Below the pieces are notes generated by a model. It worked only from the letters and a program-made list of their open reading frames with translations. It had not been told where the DNA came from and made no database searches. Shown here piece by piece: positions 34,221-42,996 of a DNA stretch of 64,000 bases. The stretch's first letter is position 1; every line of letters begins with the position of its first letter. This DNA is from Chersky-840 sp035532735 (GTDB lineage Bacteria; Actinomycetota; Acidimicrobiia; Acidimicrobiales; UBA8190), in the NCBI GenBank assembly GCA_035532735.1, contig DATKQM010000024.1:6235-70234 (forward strand). The letters run 5' to 3'. The position numbers were made by a program, and so were the translations under genes.

Positions 34221-34925
34221 TCAGGCGCCGAGCTGTTGGCGCAGGTCGTCGAGAACACGGCGCAGCGCATCCACCTCGGCGCGCAATTCCGTCACCTCGA
34301 CCCGCAACGCGCTGACCTCGTTCGATGCTGCTGCCCCTCTCTCGTCGCGGCGCGTCGGGGCCGGGATCGGGCTCGGGCTCGCCGACGTCACCAGCCCGGG
34401 AGCGCCTTCGGGCTCGGACCGCGCCGCGGTGTCGGGTCCACCCAGGAGCTGTCCGTAGCGATCTTCCTTCTGCCCCGGGCCCCGAGGAAGCGGCACCACC
34501 AGGGGCTCGGCGCGAGCGGCCAGTGCGTCGAGCTCGGCCTGGACTTCGGAAGGATCGGAGAATCGAACCATGCGCTCGGTCCTGCTCCGCAGCTCCCCCG
34601 GGGTCTGCGGACCCCGCAGCATCAGCACCGCCAACAACGCCAAGGGGCGTGTCTCGAGTCCCCATGCCTCGTCGAGGGTGTGGCCGTAGCGAAGGGCGGA
34701 CCGTCCGTGTGACGGGTGGACGAACCTCACCAGCCCCTTCGTCTTCACACTGGTCACCGCCGCTTCGGCGCTGGGCTCGTCGTAGGCGACCACGGGATCA
34801 CGATTGGACGACTGGCTGCACGCCAACGTGAGGGCGTTGAGCGTGAGTGGGTACTGCTGGGGGGTCGTGAGCTGTTTCTCGACGAGGCTCCCGAGCACCC
34901 GGATCTCGGCAGGGGAGAGGTCCAT
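34221..34925 (-). CDS. YceH/DUF480 family protein
   Basis: 234 residues from ATG 34925. The N-terminal tandem winged-helix DUF480 (LSPAEIRVLGSLVEKQLTTPQQYPLTLNALTLACSQSSNRDPV, RPLALLAVLMLRGPQTPGELRSRTERM) is followed by a Pro/Ser linker and a C-terminal coiled coil (EVTELRAEVDALRRVLDDLRQQL). The family is broadly conserved, but its function is unknown; wHTH folds suggest nucleic-acid or protein binding. Divergent from the VOC gene at 35010. Confidence 0.92.
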   Translation of the reverse strand: MDLSPAEIRVLGSLVEKQLTTPQQYPLTLNALTLACSQSSNRDPVVAYDEPSAEAAVTSVKTKGLVRFVHPSHGRSALRYGHTLDEAWGLETRPLALLAVLMLRGPQTPGELRSRTERMVRFSDPSEVQAELDALAARAEPLVVPLPRGPGQKEDRYGQLLGGPDTAARSEPEGAPGLVTSASPSPIPAPTRRDERGAAASNEVSALRVEVTELRAEVDALRRVLDDLRQQLGA

Positions 34926-35009
34926 TGCGAATGAGCATATGGGCGTCGGTGGGGAATAGTGGGCGCTCCCGGCCGGTTGTGGCAGGTGGCCGCGCGTGGA
35001 GGAGAAGAC

Positions 35010-35471
35010 ATGGAAGTCAAAGAGCTCGGGCATCTCGTCTTGTACGTCCGTAATCTGAAGCGTTCGGCCGCCTTCTACCGCGACGTCCTGGGATGGCGAC
35101 AGCTGGCGCCCACCGACGACCTGGGACTGCCCGCCGCGGCCTTTTCGGCACCGTCGAACCGGACGCACCACGAGCTCCTGCTCATCGAAGTGGGCGAGGA
35201 AGCCCAGTCGTTGCCGACCGGTCGACACGTCGGGCTCTACCACTTCGGCCTCAAGGTCGGCGACACCGACGACGAGCTCCGGGACGCGCTACGGACCGTC
35301 CAAGAGGCGGGCGCGACGGTGGTGGGGACGAGTGATCACACCGTGACCCACAGCCTCTACATCCTCGATCCCGACGGCAACGAGATCGAGCTCTACATCG
35401 ACGTCCCCGGTGTGGATTGGAAGACCGACCCGTCTGTGCTGTTCAGCCCTATCCGGTCGTTGGCGCTCTAA
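35010..35471 (+). CDS. VOC-superfamily (glyoxalase/extradiol dioxygenase-like) protein
   Basis: 153 residues from ATG 35010, with GGAGGAGAAG just upstream. Two beta-alpha-beta-beta-beta units: ELGHLVLYVRNLKRSAAFYRDVLGW, then LYHFGLKVGDTDDELRDAL and DPDGNEIELYIDVPG. Candidate metal ligands are His in LGHLV, His in LYHFG and Glu in EIELY, which fits a type I extradiol dioxygenase or related metalloenzyme. The substrate is unknown. A 257-nt stretch with only a possible micro-ORF follows. Confidence 0.9.
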   Translation: MEVKELGHLVLYVRNLKRSAAFYRDVLGWRQLAPTDDLGLPAAAFSAPSNRTHHELLLIEVGEEAQSLPTGRHVGLYHFGLKVGDTDDELRDALRTVQEAGATVVGTSDHTVTHSLYILDPDGNEIELYIDVPGVDWKTDPSVLFSPIRSLAL

Positions 35472-35589
35472 CCGTTCGCCCATCTTACCTGCGGATCCTT
35501 GACACCAAGACGGCGAACTGTTCTAGTGCCGGGGGTGGGTGCGCAAGGGCTCGCCGTCGACCCCGACGATGGGGTAGTCATGTCGAACG

Positions 35590-35721
35590 GTGCCGACGCC
35601 GAAAGATCATCGCGATCTAGTTCGTGCTTACGAGCGCCAGCCCCATTACGTGGCACCAGCGGCCCTCGAGGCAATCGACGACAACGTCAAGACGGCCGAG
35701 AAGCTCGAGTCGACGTTCTGA
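35590..35721 (+). CDS. Possible 43-residue small protein or gene remnant
   Basis: A GTG at 35590 opens a 43-codon frame rich in charged and helix-forming residues (YERQPHYVAPAALEAIDDN, then VKTAEKLESTF), stopping 7 nt before the next gene. The composition looks protein-like, but there is no recognised family and no clear Shine-Dalgarno sequence. An in-frame TAG lies upstream, so it may be the tail of a lost gene. The rest of 35472-35728 holds nothing I can support. Confidence 0.3.
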   Translation: MPTPKDHRDLVRAYERQPHYVAPAALEAIDDNVKTAEKLESTF

Positions 35722-35728
35722 TTCGGCC

Positions 35729-36061
35729 ATGAACCACTCGGCCGGGCCCGATCGATCGCGGATCGTCACCGTGTTCCGATCGCGGCTCCGGCCCGAGTCC
35801 GCCGACGAGTACCACGCCACCGCGCGACAGATCTTGGAGCTCGCCCGAACCATGCCCGGGTTCGTGGACTTCAAGAGCTTCGAAGCCGACGACGGAGAGC
35901 GCGTCTCGATCATCACGTTCGAGTCCGTCGAGACCCAGCGCGCCTGGCGGGACGATCCCGAGCACCAGGCCGCGCAGCAGATGGGCCGCGACCGCTTCTA
36001 CGCCTCCTACGACATCTCGGTGGCCGAAGTCATGGGCGAGCACCACTTCCCATACCCGTAG
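35729..36061 (+). CDS. Antibiotic-biosynthesis-monooxygenase (ABM) domain protein
   Basis: 110 residues from ATG 35729. Ferredoxin-like ABM fold: RIVTVFRSRLRPESADEYHATARQILELARTMPGFVDFKSFEADDGERVSIITFESVETQRAWRDDPEH is typical in order and spacing. Such small proteins act as quinone-forming monooxygenases or heme/aldehyde binders; the activity is undefined here. It could share a transcript with the VOC gene upstream. Confidence 0.87.
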   Translation: MNHSAGPDRSRIVTVFRSRLRPESADEYHATARQILELARTMPGFVDFKSFEADDGERVSIITFESVETQRAWRDDPEHQAAQQMGRDRFYASYDISVAEVMGEHHFPYP

Positions 36062-36127
36062 CTGTCGAGCGGTGCCAATGGTGGTACCCCGGGGCCCGGA
36101 GGGGTGCTGGCCGCACCGGAGCCGGGC

Positions 36128-36868
36128 TCAGGTGGAGAAGTCGGGCAGCGAGGCCCGGACGTCAGCGGCGCGACCCTTGGGCTCCTCCCACTCCTCTTGC
36201 CGGCCGAGTGCGGTCAGGTCGAGGAAGTAGTAGGCACCTCCGAGCATCTCGGTTCCCCGCGCGTAGACAGAGTAGGTGTGAAAGAGACTGTCCCCGTCGC
36301 GCAGGAACATGCTGTAGCCGGGCTGCTCGGACGATCCCTCCCCGAGCCAGCCCATGTCGAGCTGCCCGAGCTCGTCGATGGTGCGGTAGTTCCACATGAC
36401 CGGGACGACCGAAGCGTCGATGGTCACGTTGAAGTCGTAGTTGAAATCACTCCCGAACGACGAGTACCACGGGAACGTCCAACCCCTGCTGTCCTTGTAC
36501 CGCTCGATCTTGTCGAGCGGGGCTCGTGACACGACGACGAAGTTTGTGTCGCGCGCGTGCAGGTGCGCGAGCAGGCCAGAGGAGAGCTCATCGGCCGCCG
36601 CGGTACAACTGGAGCAGCCTTCCTCCCAGCCCGGATCGAACATGAAATGTTGCACGATGAGCTGGCGACGACCGTCGAACATGTCCTCGAAATGCGCCGG
36701 TCCCGACGGTGTGTCGAAGACGTAGTCCTTGTCGATCTTGACCATGGGCAGCTCGCGCCGCCTCGTGCTCAACGCATCGCGCGCCCGGGTCATGGCCTTC
36801 TCTTCGGCGAGCAGGGCCTTGCGCTCGGTCAGCCATTCGTCTCTCGACACCACTCTGGGAAGACTCAT
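36128..36868 (-). CDS. DUF899 thioredoxin-fold protein
   Basis: About 246 residues from ATG 36868 (a second ATG at 36874 sits on its Shine-Dalgarno GAGAGG). DUF899 signatures: RRELPMVKIDKDYVFD, HFMFDPGWEEGCSSCTAAADEL with CSSC at the thioredoxin-like active site, and SRAPLDKIERYKDSRGW. The C-terminus has YYFLDLTALGRQEEWEEPKGRA. It is thought to be a thiol/peroxiredoxin-like redox protein; substrate not known. Confidence 0.9.
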   Translation of the reverse strand: MSLPRVVSRDEWLTERKALLAEEKAMTRARDALSTRRRELPMVKIDKDYVFDTPSGPAHFEDMFDGRRQLIVQHFMFDPGWEEGCSSCTAAADELSSGLLAHLHARDTNFVVVSRAPLDKIERYKDSRGWTFPWYSSFGSDFNYDFNVTIDASVVPVMWNYRTIDELGQLDMGWLGEGSSEQPGYSMFLRDGDSLFHTYSVYARGTEMLGGAYYFLDLTALGRQEEWEEPKGRAADVRASLPDFST

Positions 36869-36937
36869 GGCCATTCCTCTCGCCGGGCCGACTTCGATGC
36901 CGGGCGCCCGGGCCCCACTCTCCCACGGCGGGCCGGG

Positions 36938-37432
36938 TCAGGCCGTGGTGCTTTGTGCCACCGGGTTGTGCATCGACCGGACCACCCCACCCGCCGCTTC
37001 GTCGGTGACGGCGAAGATCTTGACGGGCGCGGCGGGATCGACCGTGAACGAGATGTCGCGGGGTTGGCTCCCGAGTAGCCCCAGCGACACCGTCCGACCG
37101 TCGACGACTCCCCACAGCTGATGCGTGCGGTCGGCCGCCAAGCGGGGAAGCCCGGTGCTGAGCATGAAGGCCGAGCCGTCGGGAAGCACCACCACCACAG
37201 CAGCTCGGGCCCCCTTCGCCAGCGTGGTCCCTGTCCCCGTCGACCCGGTACTGGTGGCAGCCAGGGTCACCTTCTGGGCACTCGGGTCGAGCAGTGCGGC
37301 CTGGACCCCCTGGTTGAGGCCGTTGTGTCGGCTGGCCGCGGCCACCTGCGCGACGCGCTGGTCGAGTCGGTTCACCTGCACGCCCAACAGCACAGCCACG
37401 ACGGCCGCGGCGGCGGCGACGACACTGCCCAC
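36938..37432 (-). pseudogene. RskA-type anti-sigma factor, N-terminus missing
   Basis: The frame starts (GTG 37432) at the membrane helix (VAAAAAVVAVLLGVQ) and continues with the extracytoplasmic RskA domain (VVVVLPDGSAFMLSTGLPRLAADRTHQLWGVVDGRTVSLGLLG, DPAAPVKIFAVTDEAAGGV). The usual cytosolic sigma-binding domain (~80-100 residues) and the upstream sigma gene are absent. The frame closes at a TAG inside the tatC fragment ~30 nt upstream. It can no longer bind a sigma factor, so it is probably non-functional. It abuts a truncated tatC head to head. Confidence 0.82.
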
Positions 37433-37454
37433 GGCGAGCGTGGGAGGACCGACA

Positions 37455-37766
37455 CTGCAACAGATCTATGACCCCAACAAGTACGTGGGACTCGTCACCG
37501 CGCTCATGGCCGTGTTCGGGATCACCTTCGAGTTCCCGCTGGTCCTGGTGGCGTTGGAGCTCGTCGGGGTGGTGACCCCGTCCAAATTGGCGTCGTGGCG
37601 GCGCTGGGCCGTCGTCCTGATCGTGACGGGCGCGGCGGTCATCACTCCCAGCGGGGACCCGTTTTCGATGCTCGCTCTGGCGGTGCCGCTCTACGTCTTC
37701 TACGAAGTCTCGATCGTCATCGGCAAGGTGCTCCGACGGCGCGGCGATAGTCTCTCGACGACCTGA
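37455..37766 (+). pseudogene. TatC C-terminal fragment, 5' truncated
   Basis: About 103 residues of twin-arginine translocase TatC: YDPNKYVGLVTALMAVFGITFEFPLVLVALELVGVV, then SWRRWAVVLIVTGAAVITPSGDPFSMLALAVPLYVFYEVSIVIGK. This covers roughly the last two to three membrane helices. The first half, with the signal-peptide-binding region, is missing; upstream DNA belongs to the oppositely oriented rskA fragment. Not functional as TatC. Confidence 0.85.
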
Positions 37767-37798
37767 TCTCGGCAGGAGCCGGGACGGGAAGGGGGACC

Positions 37799-39139
37799 AT
37801 GGGACCGATCCGGAGGTGTCGACGCGCGCCGTGCGCCGTGCTTGCCACCAGCGCCGTGGTGCTCGCCCTCGGTCTCGGACTGAGCGCGTGCAGCAGCCCG
37901 AAGGCGACAACCAGCTCGTCCACCACCGCCGGCCCTTCGCCCTCGGCGGGGGCCCCGAAGACAGTCGCCGACAACGTGGGCGCCACGGGGATCCCGGCTT
38001 TCTACACCCCACCCAACCCACTTCCGCCCGGGGCTCCGGGCGCCATCATCCGCACCGAGAAGGTCACGGGCGTGCCCGGGGTGCCCGCCACCGCCACGGT
38101 GTGGCGAGTCCTCTTCCATTCGCGCTCGATCTACGGCGCTGACATCGCCGAATCCGGTTACATCGTCGTCCCCGGCGGCACGTCACCGAAGGGCGGATAT
38201 CCGATCTTGACGTGGGCACACGGGACGACCGGATTCGCGGGGATCTGCGCACCGTCCTTGTTCACGTCGCAAGGTGGAGTGGGGCCGTATGTCGTCCCAG
38301 GCTTGAGCGACTATCTGAAGGCCGGCTTCGTCGTCGCCGCCACCGACTACGAAGGGCTCGGCACCCCGGGCATCCACCCCTATCTGCTGGGAGCGAGCGA
38401 GGGGCGCGGCGTCCTCGACGCGGCACGTGCGGCACGTCTGTTGCCGGGATTGCACACGTCGAACACGGTGATGATCTACGGACACTCCCAAGGCGGCCAG
38501 GCCGCGCTGTTCGCCGGTGAGCTGGCGCCGACCTACGCGCCCGAGCTCCACATCGCCGGCGTGGTGGCGGCCGCGCCGGCGACCGGGTTGAGCACGATCC
38601 TCGGCGTGGTGACGACGTCGGTCGGTCAGTCGATCTTGGAGTTCACCATTCCTGTCGCCTACACCTGGGCGAAGACCTACCACGACCTGCCCCTGTCAGA
38701 CCTGTTCACGCCGGCCGGTCAGAGCGCGGCCGAGTCCATCGTCACCCAAGGATGTCTCCCCGCGCTGATCGGGGCGATCGGTGCTCGACATTTGAGTGCC
38801 ACCTCGGTCTTCGCGCCCGGAGCGGCGACGAACCCCGTGGTGATCGCCCACGCCAAGATGAACGATCCGGGCCAGACCGAGACACCCGCCCCCATGCTCA
38901 TCGTCCAGGGAACGGCCGACACCACCGTGCCGCCGGCGCTCACCGACACCTACGTCACCAAGATGGCCTGTCCCCTCAAGGACACGGTCGACTATCTCCA
39001 TGTCACCGGCGCCACCCACGGGACCGTCGTGACCGTGTCGGTCCCGACCATCACCCAGTGGATGTCGGCCCGGCTCCAGCGCAGCCCGGCCCCGTCGACG
39101 TGTGGCCGCAGCGGCGACGTGGCCACACTGACACCCTGA
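37799..39139 (+). CDS. Secreted lipase-like alpha/beta-hydrolase lipoprotein
   Basis: 446 residues. Lipoprotein signal peptide with lipobox LSAC (~31), then a Ser/Thr/Pro linker. The alpha/beta-hydrolase core resembles secretory (LIP-type) lipases: TWAHGTTGFAGICAPS, the nucleophile elbow YGHSQGGQAALFAGEL (Ser about residue 230), LIVQGTADTTVPPALTDTY with the acid Asp, and TGATHGTVVTVS with the catalytic His. It probably hydrolyses acylglycerols or esters outside the membrane. Single gene, 32 nt after the tatC fragment. Confidence 0.9.
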   Translation: MGPIRRCRRAPCAVLATSAVVLALGLGLSACSSPKATTSSSTTAGPSPSAGAPKTVADNVGATGIPAFYTPPNPLPPGAPGAIIRTEKVTGVPGVPATATVWRVLFHSRSIYGADIAESGYIVVPGGTSPKGGYPILTWAHGTTGFAGICAPSLFTSQGGVGPYVVPGLSDYLKAGFVVAATDYEGLGTPGIHPYLLGASEGRGVLDAARAARLLPGLHTSNTVMIYGHSQGGQAALFAGELAPTYAPELHIAGVVAAAPATGLSTILGVVTTSVGQSILEFTIPVAYTWAKTYHDLPLSDLFTPAGQSAAESIVTQGCLPALIGAIGARHLSATSVFAPGAATNPVVIAHAKMNDPGQTETPAPMLIVQGTADTTVPPALTDTYVTKMACPLKDTVDYLHVTGATHGTVVTVSVPTITQWMSARLQRSPAPSTCGRSGDVATLTP

Positions 39140-39278
39140 GGCACCAGAGGACCGGAACTCACGATGGAGGGCCCACGACGGACAGGGCCCGGTATCGTCG
39201 AGGTAGTGCCCGGGGTTGGATCGACCGTGGTTTTCCCGCCACGGACCTTTCCGGTCCGACTCCGGGCGCCCTATGGCG

Positions 39279-40313
39279 TCACTCGTCGAGGTCGCCCCAG
39301 TCGTCTTCCTCGTCAACGGTCGACGATGTCGAGCCCGTCCCCTGTCGAGCTCGGAGCCAGGCGCTTATCTGATCGGCGACGCGCTGGACCCCACCACCCA
39401 CCCGGTCGACCATGGCCACGAACCGGTCCCCGTAGTGCGAGACCGCAGCATCGAACTCCGCTGATGCAGGTGGCTCTTGGCCCCGGCGGACGTAGTGACC
39501 GGCACGGATGGGGTCGAACTCGCCTTCGCTCACCCACCGCACGAGTTGGCGCACGCGACGCACCGCGAAGGGGTGGGGTCGACCGATCTCTTCCCAGAAT
39601 CGGGCGTGACGCGCGTAGATATCGTCCTCGTCCTCGTACTCGGTGGCTTGCCGGATGAAGGCATCGAGGCTCATGCCGTCCAAGGCGCCTCCGGCGGTGC
39701 GCATCAACATCTGACAGACCGGTAGAGGGTCGCCCAGCACGAGTGCGGCGGCGCGGTCACTCGACAGTTCCGCCATCCTCGACCACTCGAGCAACGCCAG
39801 GTAGAGGGCGCGAATGGGCAGACCGGCGAATAGCGACCGGGGCAGCGCGCCCTGGACGACTTGGGAGATGATGAGCAGCGCAGTGGTGTAGGCGTAGTGC
39901 TCCGACAACACGTGCCCGAGCTCATGGGCGAGCACGGCACGTACCTCGAGCGGCTCGTAGGAGCCCACCAGGGACGAGTAGACGATAACGACCGGGTTCT
40001 GCGCGCCGACGGTCATGGCGTTGACGAGCGGCGTCTGGGTCACATACAGGTCGGGGGTGGGTTCGAGATCAAGCACCCAGGCGCAACTGGAGTAGCTCGC
40101 CCACAGGTCGGGGACCTGGTCCTCGCCGATGCGAACGGCGTTACCGAGGAGGACCTGTCGGAACCGTCGCTCGTGGCCGAAATCACACAGCCGTCGGACG
40201 AACTGGTCCATCAAGGGGATCGACCGCAGTGCAGCGGTGGCAGCTCTGTCCGCCGGGTGCTCGTAGGCCTTGGGGCTCAAGCCTTCGTAGCGGAAGGCGG
40301 GGTCGATCGTCAT
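39279..40313 (-). CDS. M48-family zinc metallopeptidase
   Basis: 344 residues. The zinc site is HELGH (~129-133), with the third ligand Glu in EWSRMAELSSDRAAALV. A hydrophobic stretch (TTALLIISQVVQGALP) follows the zinc motif, as in HtpX/M48 peptidases, but there are no strong N-terminal membrane helices. The C-terminal tail is acidic (VDEEDDWGDLDE). Cytosolic or membrane-associated protein quality control is likely; the substrate is unknown. Confidence 0.9.
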   Translation of the reverse strand: MTIDPAFRYEGLSPKAYEHPADRAATAALRSIPLMDQFVRRLCDFGHERRFRQVLLGNAVRIGEDQVPDLWASYSSCAWVLDLEPTPDLYVTQTPLVNAMTVGAQNPVVIVYSSLVGSYEPLEVRAVLAHELGHVLSEHYAYTTALLIISQVVQGALPRSLFAGLPIRALYLALLEWSRMAELSSDRAAALVLGDPLPVCQMLMRTAGGALDGMSLDAFIRQATEYEDEDDIYARHARFWEEIGRPHPFAVRRVRQLVRWVSEGEFDPIRAGHYVRRGQEPPASAEFDAAVSHYGDRFVAMVDRVGGGVQRVADQISAWLRARQGTGSTSSTVDEEDDWGDLDE

Positions 40314-40366
40314 GGCGGGTTCCTCATCGGCACTCCCGGTGCCTGCCCATGGGTGGAGGGCCCGGG

Positions 40367-40396
40367 CTCGTGCCGAGTGATCTCGTGCCGAGTGAT
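40367..40396. repeat. 15-bp tandem duplication before ku
   Basis: Two exact copies of ctcgtgccgagtgat (40367-40381, 40382-40396) lie between the M48 gene start and the end of ku. They are non-coding. Confidence 0.92.
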
Positions 40397-40403
40397 GGAG
40401 CGG

Positions 40404-41423
40404 CTACGACGCCTTGCGGCGCCTGGCGGGCTTGGCGGTGCGGTGCACCGCCGCCTCGAGCTCTTCGCGAGTCATCTTTGACCGGCCCGGAATGCCGAGC
40501 TCGGTGGCCCGGGCCTGGAGCTCGGTCTTGCTGAGGCCCGACGACTCGGTCGGTGTCGACGAGGTGCCGGCGCGCTTTGTCGAGCGCTTGGCGGGAACCG
40601 AGGCCGTCGCTTCGGGGGTGGCGATGTGTGCGCCCGGTCGATGCGATCGGGCCGCCTCCACGCTGGCCTGCAACGCCTCCATGAGGTCCACGACCTTCGT
40701 AGCCTGGGTCTCGGGACGTTCGGTGACGATGACCTTGCCCTGGCGCTTCTCGTCGATCAGCCCCTCGACGCGCTTGCGGTACTCGTCCTCGTACAGGCTC
40801 GGGTCCCACGCGCTCGCCATCGAATCGATGAGCAGCTTGGCGGTGCTCAACTCGCGACCCGAGAAGTCGACCTCGGAGGGGACGGCGGGCACCTCGGTCA
40901 GGGGATCACGGATCTCATCGGCGAAGTACATCGTCTCGAGGGCGAGCACCGACTGGGTGGGCCTGATGGTCACGAGGTGTTCCTTCGTGCGCAGCACGAG
41001 AGAGGCGACCGCCACCTTGTTGCTCTGCGCCATCGCTTCGCGAAGCAAGGCGTAGGGGCGGACCGCCTGCTCGCCTTGCGGGCCCAGGTAGTAGGTCGAC
41101 TTGTAATAGATCGGGTCGATGGCGTCGAGGTCGACGAAGTCGGTGATCTCGATGGTCCGGGACCGGCCCGGCTCCACCGACTCGAGCTCCTCGGGCGTGA
41201 CGATGACGTACTCGCCTCCGCCCAGGTCGTATCCCTTCACGACATCGGCGTACTCGACCTCTTCGCCGGTGCGCTCGTTGACGCGCTTCTGACGGATGCG
41301 GTCGGGCGTCCCGGCTTGGAACTGGTTGAAGTGGATCGCCTTGTCGTCCGTGGCGGAAAACAGCCCGACCGGCACGTTGACCAGGCCGAAGCTCAGCGAC
41401 CCCGTCCAGATCGCTCTGGGCAT
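40404..41423 (-). CDS. ku: Ku, non-homologous end-joining protein
   Basis: 339 residues from ATG 41423, with AAAGGAG 6 nt upstream. Ku core: MPRAIWTGSLSFGLVNVPVGLFSATDDKAIHFNQ, ADVVKGYDLGGGEYVIVTPEEL, PTQSVLALETMYFADEIRDP and ELSTAKLLIDSM. The C-terminus has a basic linker and a SAP/HeH-like helix pair (SKTELQARATELGIPGRSKMTREELEAAV) ending in a Lys/Arg tail. Ku homodimers hold DNA ends and recruit LigD. No ligD is in the window. Confidence 0.96.
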   Translation of the reverse strand: MPRAIWTGSLSFGLVNVPVGLFSATDDKAIHFNQFQAGTPDRIRQKRVNERTGEEVEYADVVKGYDLGGGEYVIVTPEELESVEPGRSRTIEITDFVDLDAIDPIYYKSTYYLGPQGEQAVRPYALLREAMAQSNKVAVASLVLRTKEHLVTIRPTQSVLALETMYFADEIRDPLTEVPAVPSEVDFSGRELSTAKLLIDSMASAWDPSLYEDEYRKRVEGLIDEKRQGKVIVTERPETQATKVVDLMEALQASVEAARSHRPGAHIATPEATASVPAKRSTKRAGTSSTPTESSGLSKTELQARATELGIPGRSKMTREELEAAVHRTAKPARRRKAS

Positions 41424-41572
41424 CTCGGCTCCTTTCGCCGGAAGGGGAGACATCCAGTCAAGCACGGTCTCTGCCCCTCTGACCAGGATAAGTACCCCGG
41501 TCCACCATCCTGTTACACCCTGAGACCACACTGAATCGCAGGACAAACGAAGGCGCTGACCAGGAGGTTCCG

Positions 41573-41959
41573 GTGTCAGGAGTGCGGCTCGAGGTGGTTG
41601 AGGACGAGTCCGTCGAGCGCTTCGCCCACGAGGCGATGCTCGGGCTCGCCGACCTCGAATCCGAGGACCTGGCGCAGGGCAACCTCACCGTGCCGCTCGG
41701 GCTGAGCCTCTGGATGCGTCGAGGCCGGATCCGCATCGAGACAGCGCGCGACGCCATGCTCCAGTTGCGCGGCGCTTTGCTACGGGCGTCGGGTCTCGAC
41801 GAACGCACCGAACCCGTGCCCTTGCTGGTTGCCGACCCGGTGGCGGCCACGATCAGTCTTGCCGTGTACATGGACGGCCTCCTGCAGCGGGCCGCCCGGA
41901 TGACCGCGACGTCACGCGTCGACATGGCCACACGCGCCCTCGCACTAGTCACCGACTGA
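41573..41959 (+). CDS. Hypothetical protein
   Basis: 128 residues from a GTG at 41573, with AGGAGG 6 nt upstream. No recognised domain. The first half is acidic (VEDESVERFAHEAMLGLADLESEDL), followed by helices with VPLGLSLWMRRGRIRIETARDAMLQLRGALLRASGL. It is divergent from ku and 43 nt before an ABC exporter, with which it could be co-transcribed. Function unknown. Confidence 0.6.
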   Translation: MSGVRLEVVEDESVERFAHEAMLGLADLESEDLAQGNLTVPLGLSLWMRRGRIRIETARDAMLQLRGALLRASGLDERTEPVPLLVADPVAATISLAVYMDGLLQRAARMTATSRVDMATRALALVTD

Positions 41960-42002
41960 AGCTCCGGGAGCACGTCGCGACTGGCGGGTAGGTTGAGACG
42001 TC

Positions 42003-42983
42003 GTGCCCCCGCCCGGTGCGTCCCCAGCAGCCGGAGCTTCGCCCGACCACGGGTCGGAGTCCTTGGTGGTGGCTCGCGGGCTCACCAAGCGGTTCGGGGA
42101 TTTCGTCGCCGTGGACGGCATCGACTTCGAGATCGGGCGGGGCGAGTCCTATGGGCTCTTGGGCCCCAACGGCGCCGGCAAGACGTCCACGATGCGGATG
42201 ATCGCCTGCATGTCACCGGTGTCGGACGGGACATTGCGGGTTCTCGGCATGGACCCGGCCCACGACGGGTCGAAAATCCGGGGCCGGATCGGCATCGTGC
42301 CTCAAGAGGACACCCTCGACCTCGAGCTCACCGTCCTCGACAACCTCATGGTCTACGGCCGGTACTTCGACCTGCCCCGCCGGGTCATTCGGGAGCGAGC
42401 CGAGCAGCTCCTCGAGTTCACCCAGCTCACCGAGAGGGCCCATGACAAGGTGGACCCGCTGTCGGGAGGAATGAAGCGGAGGCTCACGATCGCGCGATCG
42501 CTCATCTCGGACCCCGAGATCCTGATCCTCGACGAGCCCACCACCGGGCTCGACCCCCAGGCGCGCCACCTCCTGTGGGACCGGCTCTATCGGTTGAAGC
42601 AACAAGGCGTCACCCAGATCATCACCACCCACTACATGGACGAGGCCGAGCAGCTCTGTGACCGACTGGCTGTCATGGACGGCGGCAAATTCGCGGCCGA
42701 AGGCGCGCCGAGCGATCTCATCAGCCGCTATTCGACGCGCGAAGTCCTCGAGCTGCGCTTTCGAGACCCCGACACCGACACCGCGGTCCTGGCGACACGG
42801 GTCGAAGGGCTGGCCGATCGCCTCGAGGCACTCCCCGACCGGCTGCTGCTGTACACCGACGACGGCGAGTCCACCCTGGCCGAGGTCCACCGGCTCGGGC
42901 TCAGCCCCGAGAGCACGCTCATCCGACGATCGACGCTCGAAGACGTCTTTCTCCGCCTGACCGGCCGATCATTGGTCGACTGA
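42003..42983 (+). CDS. ABC-2 exporter ATP-binding protein (NodI/DrrA-like)
   Basis: 326 residues from a GTG at 42003. Walker A GPNGAGKT (54-61), Q-loop VPQED, signature LSGGMKRRL, Walker B LILDEPTTGLDP and the switch His in THYMDEAEQL are intact. The C-terminal ~80 residues (LGLSPESTLIRRSTLEDVFLRLTGRSL) are typical of DrrA/NodI exporters. It energises export of a lipid, polyketide or drug with the two permeases downstream (14 nt gap). Substrate unknown. Confidence 0.95.
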   Translation: MPPPGASPAAGASPDHGSESLVVARGLTKRFGDFVAVDGIDFEIGRGESYGLLGPNGAGKTSTMRMIACMSPVSDGTLRVLGMDPAHDGSKIRGRIGIVPQEDTLDLELTVLDNLMVYGRYFDLPRRVIRERAEQLLEFTQLTERAHDKVDPLSGGMKRRLTIARSLISDPEILILDEPTTGLDPQARHLLWDRLYRLKQQGVTQIITTHYMDEAEQLCDRLAVMDGGKFAAEGAPSDLISRYSTREVLELRFRDPDTDTAVLATRVEGLADRLEALPDRLLLYTDDGESTLAEVHRLGLSPESTLIRRSTLEDVFLRLTGRSLVD

Positions 42984-42996
42984 CACGCCGCTGACG

